In this document: positions 34,088-46,399 of the stretch, one piece after another
Layout: every line of letters starts with the position of its first letter
Position numbering within the stretch: position 1 is the stretch's first letter
NCBI GenBank assembly: GCA_004352715.1
Contig: SCFE01000001.1
Location: 5,731,933-5,791,217, forward strand
Length of the DNA stretch: 59,285 nt
Direction of reading: 5' to 3'
From: Hofstenia miamia
Taxonomy: Eukaryota; Xenacoelomorpha; Acoela
Notes under the pieces: generated by a model
The model's input: only the letters and a program-made list of their open reading frames with translations
The model's database searches: none
Told to the model about the DNA's origin: nothing
Program-made: the position numbers and the translations under genes

Positions 34088-35099
34088 AACTGGATACGCA
34101 CTACATTGGTATAATTGACCTATGCAAAATGAATTTGTTAAAGAGAAAGAGGTAAACATGTTTACTCATTGATTGAATTTCACTATGATTTAGTAGAAGT
34201 TTACTCTGCATTAGTCAATGCAGTTCGGATCCCGTTATTGTTAAAAAGATATTTATAAAACATTCATAAATAATATGACGTTGACACTGTCGAAATTTTG
34301 CAAACATGCGAATTTATAAAATGAAATGTTTGATTTATATATTTTGAAATGTCCATTTGTGGTTTTCTACATGTTTTGCAGTCGTATTTACTAAGCATAG
34401 TAAAATAATATAATTAATAAGTTATTCCACATATTTAAGTAAGTGTAATTGATACACTAAGGTGTGTCAAAATCGCATTTTTTCAAATTTTTAAATTTCC
34501 AGTCATTCAGTTAGTGAAACTTTTATGCGTAGATTTTGAATCTGCTCTATATTTGGTTGTATGTTGGATAAAACCATTGAAATTTGGCTTGTTTAAATAT
34601 CAAGATATGCATTGGTATAGATTTTATGCAAAGAAAAGATATTTCAAATGCTTGTATTTACAAAGAAACAACTAAGATACATTAATCTGAAAGTTTTATC
34701 ATTTAAAAAACTTTAAAACAATATTCTAAATTTGCTACTGATTTTGACAAATAATTTTTTTCATCTGCTAAACAGGTGTAATGACACCCGTGATTTCAGA
34801 GAGAAAATGGTTTTCCTGTTTTGTCTTTAACCGAAGATAGATTATTTTTTACAAATTAATTTTTCCATTTCTAGCTCGAAATACAAATACAGATTTAGGA
34901 ATAAAATGAATTACAAGCTTGTAGTCATTTTGCCTTTTATCAGTAGATGGATATCTGTTAATTTCAGGTAATTAAATTTACTTCTTCAATATCTGAAATA
35001 GCAACTTTTGGCACATATCATATTTTATCTATTTTCTCAATTAGAAATGATGATTGTGGTTGACATTTTTTAAATGCAACAGGAGTTTCATCAAATACA
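34088..35099. other. AT-rich intergenic stretch
   Basis: No feature recognised, apart from possible continuation of the decayed minus-strand coding tract described next. Confidence 0.35.
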
Positions 35100-35655
35100 T
35101 GTATATTATATATTATTTCACATTTTTTAGCTATATAAATTCGTGTATTACTTTCCGTCAGACTGAAATACGCAATCTTGCCCTTTAGATGTTCCATTGC
35201 TAATTCATTTTTAAGCTTTCAGAAGAGTTCTTCTTGATGGTGGAAGAAATATTTCATTAATAATTTTTTCATAAATATTTGACTGACTTTTACTGTTTGT
35301 GATAGGAAAAGATTTGCTTGGAACGCAATTCTTCAGCCAAATCTGTATTTAGAGGTCTTCTGACATGCATACAAATAATCTCATTAGAGTCATTATGATC
35401 TTCTAAACTAGACGACGTATTATATTAAAATTTTTCATTAATTTTTTGCCTTTAAATCGAGTTCCTTAGATGAATTTTGTAACAAACTTTCTTTGACGAA
35501 AAATATCTAATTCGATTTTTTGCTTATCATAATGTAATTTACTTTCTTTGAGTCTTAGACTTTGCACTTTGTAGGTGAATATCAAATAACTTTTCAGAAT
35601 CAATTTTTTTAACTTTCGATTAATTGTATTAGAAGGTTGACAAGACAAGTTCAGT
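35100..35655 (-). pseudogene. Decayed coding tract of unknown family
   Basis: Several minus-strand fragments look protein-like in adjoining frames: KLILKSYLIFTYKVQSLRLK (35600), HYDKQKIELDIFRQRKFVTK, CMHVRRPLNTDLAEELRSKQ (about 35360), PSRRTLLKA (about 35230) and EHLKGKIAYFSLTES (about 35180). Stops separate them. I do not recognise the family; it may be a transposon-associated protein. The composition (Arg, Lys and Leu-rich words with few low-complexity runs) differs from the neighbouring AT-rich filler. Confidence 0.35.
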
Positions 35656-36602
35656 TACCTTTGCCAGCATTATCATAATAACGTGCATATTTAATACGTT
35701 ATTTCGTTAAAACCTCTAAAATGGACGATAAAACTTTCAATAATTTTAGTGATAAGTCTTCTCCCTTGATTGCACTTCCTTCTTGGTGGATAGTGAGATA
35801 TTTTTTAGAATATTTATATTAATCCGTAGCAAAGAATGGTTGTTCAAATATAAGTTATCGTGTTGACAAACAGAAAAAAATATTAGTAATCTTTAAACGT
35901 TAATTAATAAATTTGTATGAAAATTGATAGACTAAATGCCCGCAAAATAATGATAAGTCATATTGTTTTTGCGTTTCATAAAAGCACATTTTCATTGCTT
36001 GGAATGCCTGGATATTTTTGTACTGAAATGCCTGTCACCCATACAGTAGATTTTCATTTTTTAAATCTAATTTAGAGATAAATCGAATTCAAGAAAATAA
36101 ATATCTTTTCAAAGATAAAATATAATGCAAAGTATAAAATTTAAATTTCCAAAGTAAACAAACTGTAAAATGGTAACCAGATCCCCATTGTACACATAAA
36201 AGTTCCAATTTAAATTGTGATTTTTGGCACACTTTATGATACACCCTAAGTTTGAACAAATTATTCTAAAGAAACTTTCTATTTGAGAAACAATATGTAT
36301 ACTATCACAAAAATACAACTACATATACAGTAAAATAAATACTCTAAAATCATATATGGCTTAAATTTACATTATATTTCTTACTACTTAATCCTTCCAC
36401 ATGCTTTTGAGCAGAAAAATCAAATGATTGAGTAGGCTTTTTCATATTTTACATATTCCTCAACACTAATACTACAATTATTGCCCATGAAATCAATGCT
36501 GCATCATAGCATGGCAATTCATATCATTGTTATATATTACGTAGTCTTAGCACATAGTTGTTTACCCCATAATAGACCATGCGACATAAGTTTTAAAAGA
36601 TC
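35656..36602. other. 3' flank of the GPCR gene
   Basis: AT-rich, downstream of the minus-strand receptor stop codon. No further exon recognised. Confidence 0.4.
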
Positions 36603-38262
36603 TCATTTCATGAAAAAAATTTTCCTTCTAACTATTTCAAGAAAATTATTTCGAAATGCCCCGTTGAGTAAAAAAATATAAAAATTTATCGAGTTATTCG
36701 TAACAGTGAAGAAATCTCCAAGTGCTCTAATAAATTTCATGCGTTTACTGTAATATTCTGCCGAAATCTTCGTGGGATCAAAAACCCAGTAATCATTCAT
36801 GTTGCTAATGCCAAAAGTGCAGCAAAGGTAAACAATTGATGCAGATATCAGAAGAATAACAGCGTTTCGCTCTTTTACACCAATTTCGGATTTATTCTTT
36901 AAAGCCCTTTTCACTATCATTGCCATAATGACTGTGTTGATTGAAGATATCATTACAGAAGGAAATGCAAAGAGTAAAATCCAATCTGAAAAGTAATTGA
37001 AAGCCTAAACGATGCATGAAATTATATATAATATATATAATATATAACTATATAAATAAATGCAACATAGATTACAATAAAAATTTATACATTCAGAAAT
37101 GCGTCCATTCCCACAGCCTTGGTTATGCACTGAGTTGAACTCTTCAGGTGGGCAAAATATAAGTAAGGCGACATGACGAGGTAGATAAATATGAAGAATG
37201 CAAACGCAATGCATCTAGCAGTCTTCGCCGTTGATATGAGTTTATACTAAAAGCAAATGTAACCATTTTCCCCTACAAAAGATTTTTCATAATTTAAAAA
37301 TTTGTTTATCCAATGCAAATAATCAGTAATTAATCAGAAAATTTTTTATAAAAGGATGATTTTTCTACATTACAAAATATTTAGCAATGTGAAATATCAT
37401 TTAAATTATTTTAAATTAGTACTCTACATGTTATGTTTAAGAGCTAGGGGTCAATCAAAAATATCCTCAAAGGCGCGCTCCTTGTACAAAACTTCCAGTG
37501 TCAAAAAAATGCAGTGCCGTTTTTGAATAAAGTTTTAATATATTAGATCTTAGGTCATGTATGTTAACTTGTATACTAGAGAATGCTATAATATTAATTA
37601 AATATAAAAATATAAGTAAAAAATTGATGGAATTAAAAATATGAACAATACTTCTACAATTTAACATGAAAAAAAATTAATATGCTATGTTGTGCATCTC
37701 TTAGAAAATATATACTAAAACAATCATTTGAATGATATGAAACTTCACAATGGAAATGCTAACAAATTGATGCTTGTATCTATTTCCGTAAATAATAATC
37801 GATTTTTAATTTTAATGTCTGGTTAATTAAGTTAAATAAAAAACGTGCCTTAATGGGTAGTAACAAAGAAATCAGTCTATCTATGGATACTAAACAAAGT
37901 ATTAATCCCGCTAATCTCGTTGAGCCTTTGTCTTGGTATAGAGCAACAGCACAAGAGAACGAAGAATATCCTTTAATGTGGATATCAAAGTACGTGGGAA
38001 GAAAGAAGCTTACAATTGCGTCGAAAGCCCCAGAGTTGAAGTCAGCTATTGCTAAAATTTTCATATGTTCAGAAAAAGCTTCACTTAATAATTTCTTTCT
38101 CTTCATAGCATTGCAATTTATGAAAAGAAATAGATTCCCAAGAAAACAGCCAAAAAATGTTATGATTAGAACTGCAATGCGAATAAAGGGTAAGAACATG
38201 TCCATCTGCTCGAGAGTTCTGCTTTCCTCGGGTGTCATTTCGGAGGTTGGCGTGGAGTTCAT
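36603..38262 (-). CDS. Rhodopsin-class (class A) G-protein-coupled receptor, three exons
   Basis: Exons (complement): 37849-38262, 37091-37246, 36603-37004; all junctions are phase 0, giving 323 residues. The extracellular N terminus (NST sequon at residue 2) precedes TM1 (about 26-49, GN motif at 42-43). TM2 has LAIAD (70-74). Cys104 starts TM3 and can pair with Cys178 before TM5. SIDRL (126-130) takes the DRY position. TM4 is about 149-171, TM5 197-221, TM6 238-258 and TM7 282-304. NSINFY (294-299) replaces NPxxY and is followed by the GAFRN start of helix 8. The NSINFY/FR ending recalls invertebrate peptide receptors, but the ligand is unknown. Acceptors are ttttag|TAT and gtttag|GCT; donor 2 is AAT|gtataa. 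Donor 1 reads AAG|gcacgt, a GC donor. Introns are 602 and 86 bp. A broken relative lies at 27.2-28.6 kb. Confidence 0.85.
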
Positions 38263-41200
38263 TTTGCATTTGCCTAAAAGTTAGCCTTTTAATTATTGTT
38301 ATTAAACTCTTCAGTGCAGGCCAAATGAGTAAATCAAAATTCATGTTAAAAATCAACCCAGAATCTTAATAATTTGTGAATACTTTCATTCATAATAGAA
38401 ATGTATTATTTCAAATTTCATATGCATATATATATATATATTTATTTAAGAATACCACACTGTTATTTAATATTTAATAGCATATGCATTATTCTTCATG
38501 AATATATTTTAACAACAATAGCATTGTTATTTTTTACTGAATGGCATAGCGTAAATCAACAACATTTTAGAAATTATTTGAAAATTTTCATGCAAGATAA
38601 TGAATTTGAGTCTTATATATTCAAAGGACCCTATGCATTTTCTATGTTGATATTTACAAATTCAAAAGAACAAAACCCTTCATATCACAATTCATCAAAT
38701 GTAGCAAGCACAATTTAAAACTCTTAAGGAAAACGATCATGTCTCAAAAAAATTCACGTTTAGGCTACCACTTCAGTTTACTAAAAATCACTGCTCTTGT
38801 TTACACAGCTCCCCCACAAATAACTTATTAATACTTTGGACCTGCGAAAGGAAATTGTATCTTTCCATATAGTTCGAGTAATTTTTCAAAAAATTGTCAT
38901 CGCAGCCCGATTGCGTTCATTGGTGTTATCTTTTGACGTTTCTATTTTATATAAATGGTAGAAAACATATGGGAGATCACATTTTACTTGCGAAATTGTA
39001 CTAAATCACTACTAGTTTCAGCCTTAAATAAATACATCATTAAAATAAATTTAAAACAAAAACTGAAACTTTGAAGATTTATATCTATAGCAGCTAATAT
39101 ATTAGAAATATTTTATGTAACGTAGGAAATGGTTTTAAAATTTTTTTAATGGTTTTGTCCATAAAAAGTGCAAACATAAAAAGTTAATAGAAAAAAAATA
39201 ATTTATGTTTGATTCACGATTTAATTTAAGCACTTAAGTAAAATAAAAATTCTTAAATATTGAAAGGACTAGAGGCTAGATATTAATAATATATTTAGAT
39301 ATTCTGACTTTCTACATTCAAAAATCTATTGAGCAGATAAAACTTTCTGTTCATTATGATGAGGAAATTACGGTACAATAAAATACTAAGGTTTACCGAT
39401 TTTACTGTTTATTATGGATTAAGTTGCTGTTGCTCAAATTTATATAAAATTTCCTCCATTAAAAAATAACCAATCAAATTCTGGTATTGAAAAACAAATG
39501 AAAACTAACTCAATCACATTGGCTTGTTTAAAAGATCCTTAAACTGTAGTAGTGTAATATGTGGATGATACTCCCTCAGTGCTTAAATTTAAAGAATTTT
39601 CAGAAGGGCAACTTAAGCATTTAACGATTTTTAATATACATTAATTCTGATATCTATATAAGTCAAATTCTGGTTTACTGATAATTTACTAGTAATAGTA
39701 TTGTTATAATAATTGATTATCATTACTCTTTATTTTCTGCGCAAAACGTGACGTTAGATTGGTTCGCAGTAATCAGTTTCATTGAAGCTGAAAATAGTCT
39801 AATTGTTGTTAAATATGTCTACTTTGGTAATCGTAGGTCTCCCAAGTACTTTTATGCTTCCAGTTTACTGCTCCAAGCTCTCCAACTCCTGCACTACCCA
39901 TTTCAATATCCTTCAACAACATAGTTTCTATATTCTTCTACCAAATATCTGTTGTCTTATATTTTTCATTTGCTTTCTACATTTCTGTTCTTTGATTTTT
40001 GCTATTAGAGTCATGTCAGACCGGAACCAAAAAACTAACACGTGCCTGAGACCAAATGTTCGATTTCAACAGCAACAAGAATTAATTTGATATATTACTT
40101 GCTGTTATTTTATATTTGATATTATGCTAATTTGCTAGCGTAAAATATGCCACTCACGATTGAACTTGACTAATATTAATATATAATTTTAGCACTTGCA
40201 TTCTCAGTATGGGTCTAAAAATATGTGCTGGATCGGGAACAGCAGGGTCCGTGTAGAATCTCACAAGACTGAGCAATTGAACATTGAACGTACGTGTATA
40301 TGACCGAGACAAAAATACGTGGAGACGCAGGTCCTTAATTGCTATGTCTATCACTGTTTAACATTTGCTCTCTGTCGACCACTACGAATTCTTACTGTCA
40401 TGCTGGTTTAAGGAAGAAATCGGCTACGGAAGTATGAATCCCAAAAATGATTTGCCAAATTCTTCATAGAATTGTATACAGTTTACAAAATTAACGATTA
40501 AATAAAAGCATTGCAAAAACATTAGTTTAAGACACACGGCATGTGTTGTTCTCATTCGTATTCCTTATGTATTACTGTCGTGGAGGGGGCACTTTTTATG
40601 CCTTTTACTTTTGAAGACGGAATTAAATTTGACATCTGACACCATATTCCTTAAAGGTCAGCGATCTTATCACTTACGCTAGCAAATAAGTTTACAATTA
40701 TATTAACATTTTCTGTAAAAATTTGATAAATTTGTTTTGAATCATCTCACTAAATATAGTCTCTGAAAAATCGATATTCACCAGCTGTGTTTGATATACA
40801 CAACAACTTCATTCCATTCTGGAACATGCTCTTCTCGTTTGAGGACTTTTAAGCATCTTAATTTTTGTCACCAACTTTAAATATCTATGTAATTGTTCTT
40901 TTCCAGGCATTAACAAAAGCTAATGCAAACATGTAGACAAAAACGTCTAAATATATTTGCCTCCTCCGTCTGCTTATTGATAACCCTTTAGGGTACAGAC
41001 ATAGTAAAACGTATGATATTGCTTTGATTTTATATCAATTACATGCACTCACTTTTGATAGCTCAAAAATTCAATTTCGCTAAATTCTATCAAATGAACT
41101 CTAAGACCATATTCATGTGCAATACATTCATATAAATGGGCCAGTTTTATTTAGATCAATATTTGACATGTCAACCATATCATTGAAATACCCATGTTAC

Positions 41201-41344
41201 CGAAGCACAAGTACATTCCAAAAAATAACCTATTACAATTTGCAATCGAAAAAAATAAAAGCTGACACATACAAAATTATCAAATTTCTATATTGATTTA
41301 AAAACATAACATAGTTATGTAAAACATTACATGTTTATTTAAAA
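38263..41344. other. Long AT-rich intergenic stretch upstream of the GPCR
   Basis: The region next to 38262 should hold the receptor promoter, but no defined motif was recognised. Open frames at 38401-38718 (+), 39803-40090 (+) and 40154-40354 (-) lack known domains. There is a short (TA) run at 38427-38440. Confidence 0.35.
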
Positions 41345-41735
41345 AAGCTACAAAGTTAATGAATGATAATGAAAGAAGCAGTTTCGATGAAGATTGATAC
41401 CCAAGTAAATTTCGCATGTTTCACATTTGAAGTAAGAACGGATGTCATTATTATGAGAAAAAAACAAACATCTACCATGTGTTTTCAAACTCTTCGGCAA
41501 ATTTGTGTCTTGCGTCGTTTCATTGGAATTCCAGTAGGCCTTTTTCTATTGCAATATCCCCCGATAAGTTTTTGAATAACATTTAAATGAAATTCTTTGT
41601 GTGTAACTTTCGATTGGGGTTTTACTTTTTTGAAAATAATGTATGAATTCGACATTACTGTCTCAAGATGATCAAAGAAGAGACGCAAATGATATTTATA
41701 GTGACTCTTGTGGTCAATTTCATAGTATGATTTCT
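41345..41735 (-). pseudogene. piggyBac-type transposase C-terminal relic
   Basis: Minus strand. The frame at 41688-41485 reads LRLFFDHLETVMSNSYIIFK and KVTHKEFHLNVIQKLIGGY, the last helical part of a piggyBac (DDE_Tnp_1_7) transposase. After RRKTQICRRV the frame shifts, and a Cys-rich tail follows near 41460-41375: RCLFFSHNNDIRSYFKCETC, then EIYLGINLHRNCFFHYH. This corresponds to the C-terminal zinc-binding domain that recognises transposon ends, with some cysteines lost (RCLFF for the usual Cys pair). The catalytic domain is absent. The LINE fragment starts only about 20 bp away on the other strand, so it may have inserted here. Confidence 0.78.
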
Positions 41736-41755
41736 TCTAGTCAGCGATATCTGCA

Positions 41756-43035
41756 ATGTTAGCGCAATCAGTCAGTTGTTTACTGTGCTCTTGCTTATGT
41801 GATAAAGATTATGTTACACGTTGCAAATGTAAATTGAAATGTGTTCATAGTACATGCAATGGAGTGAATACTAATGATTGTAATGAGGGTTCGTTTCTTT
41901 GGATGTGCAAAGATTGTTTTAACATTCCTGATAACAGCTCTGATCCATCTGATCAATTGGCAAGGTTCGAAGGTAAGATTTCTGCGTTATGTGATGTCAT
42001 TAAGGAATTGAAACTCGAGGTATCCAGTCTGAAGAAGAATTCTGTCACTCCCAATTATCAGTCTCTGCCCGATAGTTCTCAATCAGGGATGCCGGGGCTT
42101 CCTGTTTAAAATGCAAATCCGTGGCTTTCGAGAATTCAGGGGTGAAACGTTAGAAGAGATAGTGAATCAACGGTTGGCTCTTTGAGCAAGGAACGGCGTT
42201 TCGAATCACCTCAAAAATACTCTGGACAGAGAGTGAAAGAGATTATTGGTAAGCAGACGGATGCTGGAAAAATAAGCGGTGTTGCTCCATCCCCTCCTTG
42301 ACGACACATTTACATTGGTCGGTTGTCAGTGAACGTTAGTAAACAGGATGTGGTAAAGTTTTGCAATGATGTGGGTGTCCCGCTGCTACACATCAGAAGT
42401 GTTTCTCGAGAAGAGTCTGGTTTTGCTGCTTATCACTGCGTCTTTTGCTGCTTATCACTGCGTCTTCAGAAATTCCGCCAAAGACAAGATTGAGATCCCT
42501 GACTTTCGGCCCAAACACTGTGTAGTTAGAAGATGTGGTCTAAACAAAGACGCCAGGAATTGTCTTTGCTCTTTGCCAAGAGACTGACTAAATTCCATAC
42601 CGTCTTTACTGTGGAATATCGAAGGGGTCATATATGTGATGAAGCACTCCCCCAATGATTTGCTATGCTGTTATGATATTCTTTTGCTGAGAGAAACCTT
42701 GAATTGTAAAGAACTGAAACTCGATGAATATGTAACTTTTAACCAATGTGCCGCAGCTCTTCTGGCAAGAGGTAGACCAGTGGGTGGTATCTCTGTTGCA
42801 GTGAGGCCTTGCCTTCAAATAGAAGAAATACACTGCTGCAAGTATTTTGTTGTTGTGAATTGCGCTGTCTTCGTCATTATCTGCTGCTACTTTGCTTCCA
42901 AGGGTTGGACTTCACAATAGGTTACACTAAGTTCAAGCGTTGGTCTCTTTTAGAGCAAATAACTTACAGTTGTTCTATACTGAGAGAAAATTGGGGGTGT
43001 CAATAACATTCATAACTTACGTGAAATCTCCAATT
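41756..43035 (+). pseudogene. LINE fragment: PHD-finger ORF1 and start of endonuclease (CR1-group-like)
   Basis: ORF1 opens at 41756 with a Cys/His-rich finger: CLLCSCLCDKDYVTRCKCKL, HSTCNG, then WMCKDC, the PHD-like pattern found in ORF1 of CR1/L2-type LINEs. It is followed by a coiled coil (ALCDVIKELKLEVSSLKK). Further on, a broken frame gives IYIGRLSVNVSKQDVVKFCN (about 42310) and FRPKHCVVRRCG, an RRM-like fold typical of such ORF1s. The endonuclease starts near 42600 (LWNIEGVIYV, YDILLLRETLN with the catalytic Glu, GRPVGGISVAVRP) and is cut off near 42930. A 22-bp exact duplication at 42421-42464 shifts the frame. A mariner starts at 43038, and no RT domain follows it. Confidence 0.75.
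42421..42464 (+). repeat. Exact 22-bp tandem duplication
   Basis: The unit ttttgctgcttatcactgcgtc occurs twice without any change (42421-42442, 42443-42464). Because 22 is not a multiple of three, it breaks the LINE frame. Perfect identity indicates a recent event or an assembly error. Confidence 0.95.
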
Positions 43036-43037
43036 TA

Positions 43038-44318
43038 CAGGGTGAGCGAAAAGTCCCTAACACATTTAAAATTTGAATAAGTTTTAAAGTACATTATATA
43101 TTCACATCAAATAAAAAAGAACATATAGTTAAATAACTTAAATTTATAGCAAAATGGGAAATTTAAAGTAGATGTTGGAAATGACCACCATTTTCATAAC
43201 ACATAAATGAAGCCTTTTTTTGAGATTTTTAAACGTTTTGCGACAAATCTCAGGTGTTATTGTTTTTATTCCGTCTGCAATGGATTCTTTCAGGTCCACC
43301 ATTGACTTTGGTTTTCTGCTATACACGAGCTCCTTCACATACCCCCACAAGAAGAAATCTAATGGGGTGAGATCTGGCGAACGTGCAGGCAAGGCAATTG
43401 GCCCATCTCTTCCAATCCAGCCATCTTTGAATGTTTCGTTTAACAGCTTTCTCACACGTAACGACCAATGAGGTGGGGCCCCATCTTGCTGAAATATGGT
43501 TGAGCTGCAGATTCTTTTTTATTTCAGAGATGGTATTAGAAAGCTTGACAGCATATCTTCATAAGAATTGCCATTGACCGTACCATCAAAAAAGTAAGGC
43601 CCTATTACGCTTAACATAGACATAGCGGCCCATACAGTAACACTTGGTGATTTTAATTGAATTTCTTGATACTCATGTGGATTTTCATATTCATAAATGT
43701 GGGCATTGTCGGATGATACTGTGCCATTAAGTGAAAAATTTGATTCATCTGATAAAAGAATATGGCTAGTAAAATTTGGATTCCGCTGATACTGATCAAG
43801 AATATCAATGCAGAAGCTGTTGCGTGCTACATGGTCATCTTGAAGCAGCTGATGTACTCGAGAAATCTTAAAACATTTCAGTCCAATTTTATATTTCAGT
43901 ATATCACCAATTGATCTGGGGGGGGGCAAAGACAATGATAGGGAAGCTTTTCTGTCTGAAATTGTTGGATTTTCTTCAAAATGATGTTTGAATTTTTCTA
44001 CTGTATCACCATCAGACCTTGTTTCCAGAAACCTTTCATAGGTCTGACGAATTGTAGTTATTGTTGGCTTATCCTGTTTAGGCCACTTGCGTTGAACAGT
44101 TGTAGGAGATTTGAACTCAGCCATAAGTAGCACAATTTGAATACGATCATTCAAGTCCAGCATTATTGATTATCGTTAAATGTAAATATTTAACTATGTG
44201 TTATTTTTTATGTAATGTAAATATTTAACTATATGTTCTTTTTTATTTGATGTGAATAAATCATGTACTTTAAAACTTATTCAAATTTTAAATGTGTTAG
44301 GGAATTTTCGCTCACCCA

Positions 44319-44319
<1 letters not shown>
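43038..44319 (-). mobile_element. Tc1/mariner DD41D element with long inverted repeats
   Basis: Left end cagggtgagcgaaaagtccc at 43038 and right end gggaattttcgctcacccag ending at 44319 are flanked by TA (43036-43037, 44320-44321). Similarity between the arms extends about 100 bp inward (aacacatttaaaatttgaat, aagttttaaagtacat, ttcacatcaaataaaaaaga, acatatagttaaat), much longer than the usual 20-35 bp. The total of 1,282 bp is full length. The right TA sits at the start of a (TA)n run. The element lies directly after the truncated LINE. Confidence 0.92.
43144..44163 (-). pseudogene. DD41D mariner transposase with one frameshift
   Basis: Starts MLDLNDRIQIVLLMAEF at 44163 with the N-terminal helix-turn-helix region. 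HILLSDESNFSLNG holds the first catalytic Asp, and KSPSVTVWAAMS with IGPYFFDG follow. Just after FLIPSLK (about 43519) the frame changes. The next frame contains FQQDGAPPHWSLRVRKLLN (second Asp), then ARSPDLTPLDFFLWGYVKEL with the third Asp 41 residues after the second. The C terminus is at 43144. A homopolymer of nine G (43918-43926, Pro-rich SLPPPRS in the protein) may hide a second small error. Apart from the frameshift, the gene is nearly complete (about 340 residues), so this is one of the youngest elements here. Confidence 0.9.
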
Positions 44320-44353
<34 letters not shown>

Positions 44354-44816
44354 AAGCAGAAATGTTCTAACATTAATTTTTGTTGGAAATCATAGTTTAG
44401 CTTAAATTTGGTGGTGCAGTTTGTGAACATATATGGCATTTGAACTAAAATTCATAGCACTTAAAGTAAAAAGTATAGAGTGAACGAAATCCAAAGGGAA
44501 ATAGTGTAGATGTGCAGACATATGAATCACTATAATAGTGATTGGCTTGCAGTTTGGCATTCAATCTTTGTTGTTAATGCAATTACTAAGAATACTATGC
44601 TTTTGAAGTTGCTTAGCACTTTAAATTGTCCTTCTAGGAGTTGTTGATGACTACTTGTAATAGAAGTACTTCTTTGTTTGAACTTTACAAATACATGTAT
44701 TTCCATTTCCATAATAATTGTTAGTAATAATTTGAGTAAAAATAAAATTAAAGCAGCCTCTCGGAAGTTCTAATCTCATTCTTCGTTTACACTTTTCATG
44801 TCAAAATTTCAAATAA

Positions 44817-44859
<43 letters not shown>

Positions 44860-46399
44860 ATTCGATTATGGATATCATGGATTAACTGTTGGAATTGCAA
44901 TTTAAAGTCTCTTTGCAAATTTTGCACATTCTTAAATGTATTTTGTCTGATATTATTGCATGAGGTATTCAATACTGGCTAAATATGTTTAATGGGGCAT
45001 TGAACAACTTGGTGAAGCCATTGAATTCAATGTACAATGCTCATAATAGCAAGAGCGAGCATAATAACTTGCGTTATCAACTACTGAAGGATAAATAATT
45101 TCATTTGTTATAAAAATTTATTTTGATCAGCACAATTGCAAATCATTGTAATTAATATTTGTTTGTTTAATGGCATATTCATACAGTAATGCCATTAATG
45201 GGGCATTGTCGCACCTTAATGGGCTATAAGAAACTGATAAATATTACTTTTTGAAAATTGCAATAACACTTTAGGTGCAAGCATATATCATATACAATAA
45301 TATAATAATTTCTCTGTAAAATTGTGGAATTTTAAGAATTTTAAAACTGTTTGTTTCTTGGTTATGGATGGCAAATGAATGGCCGCTATTTGCCATTGAT
45401 CCATTAATAGAAAATTGGTTATCCGACAATGCTTACTAGTTGAGCGTTTCAGTTAAATAGATAATTTACATCATTTAATAAGGCATACTAACAAAAATTC
45501 AATTTGTATGAACAAATTAGGGCCGTGCGAGTTAACTTTTTTGGGTTCGTGTCCATTTCAAGTCCAGTTAGAACCCTAGACTTATATTTTCCCTTAGTCT
45601 AAACTAGACTTAGCTGTGCTACCTTATATAAATGTACGACAGAAATACTAGTAAATCGTAATAATGAAGACTGGTGGTTTGCAATTTGGATAAATACTAA
45701 AAGGTCGATTGACTCTAGGTATTATGGCCAAAAATTGAAGAAAAGTATATCCCATTCAAGCTAATATCAAGATGATTTCGAGTACTTGAAATGTCAAATC
45801 AAGTTTTTCGACCTCACGGAGAGTTGTTGGGCACACGAACGAAATAAGGAAATTTAAATATCACTGAGAGAAGCTATAAATATATATATTTTTGTGAAAC
45901 TACTGGATGCGTCTCAAATCGATGCCTCCGAAATTTTTGAAAATATAATTTTCCGCGATACTTTTCACTTATTTAATTTATTTTGTAAAATTATATTGGA
46001 AGGGAAATATCCGAATATGTGGAAAACAGCTCAGAATATTTCTGTGTCTAGGCAAAGATCTATATAATTATAATGCAGTTATCAGCTAATATAAATTCTT
46101 CCTAAACTTTCCTTACTATTTAAAAAGTCTTCCAAAAATTTAGGCATGCGAAACATGGATTTTTTAGCAATAGATCGTCTATAAATTAATTCCTAAAATA
46201 TTCTGAAAATTTGTTCCATCACAATGGTGCAAATAATAGTTTGTAACAGTTTATTCACCTTTCAGCAACACAATTCACTTTGTTTTGGTAGATAAACTGA
46301 GTATTTTTGGAATTGCTGCAAATTTTTAAACTTTTGCTCAACTATTTAACGAATCAATAATACTTCTATTTAAAATGTTACAAGTGGTTTGCCGCAAGA
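44320..46399. other. AT-rich intergenic stretch with (TA)n
   Basis: (TA)n at 44320-44350 and 44822-44858. The phrase aatggggcatt recurs at 44992 and 45198, and aatgggct at 45222, without clear element structure. No gene. Confidence 0.45.

Noticed and set aside
37853-38356. Plus-strand 143-residue frame and other-frame minus ORF over the receptor exon
   Set aside because: Both overlap exon 1 of the receptor in non-matching frames. The receptor frame has the transmembrane pattern and a frame-matched sister copy.
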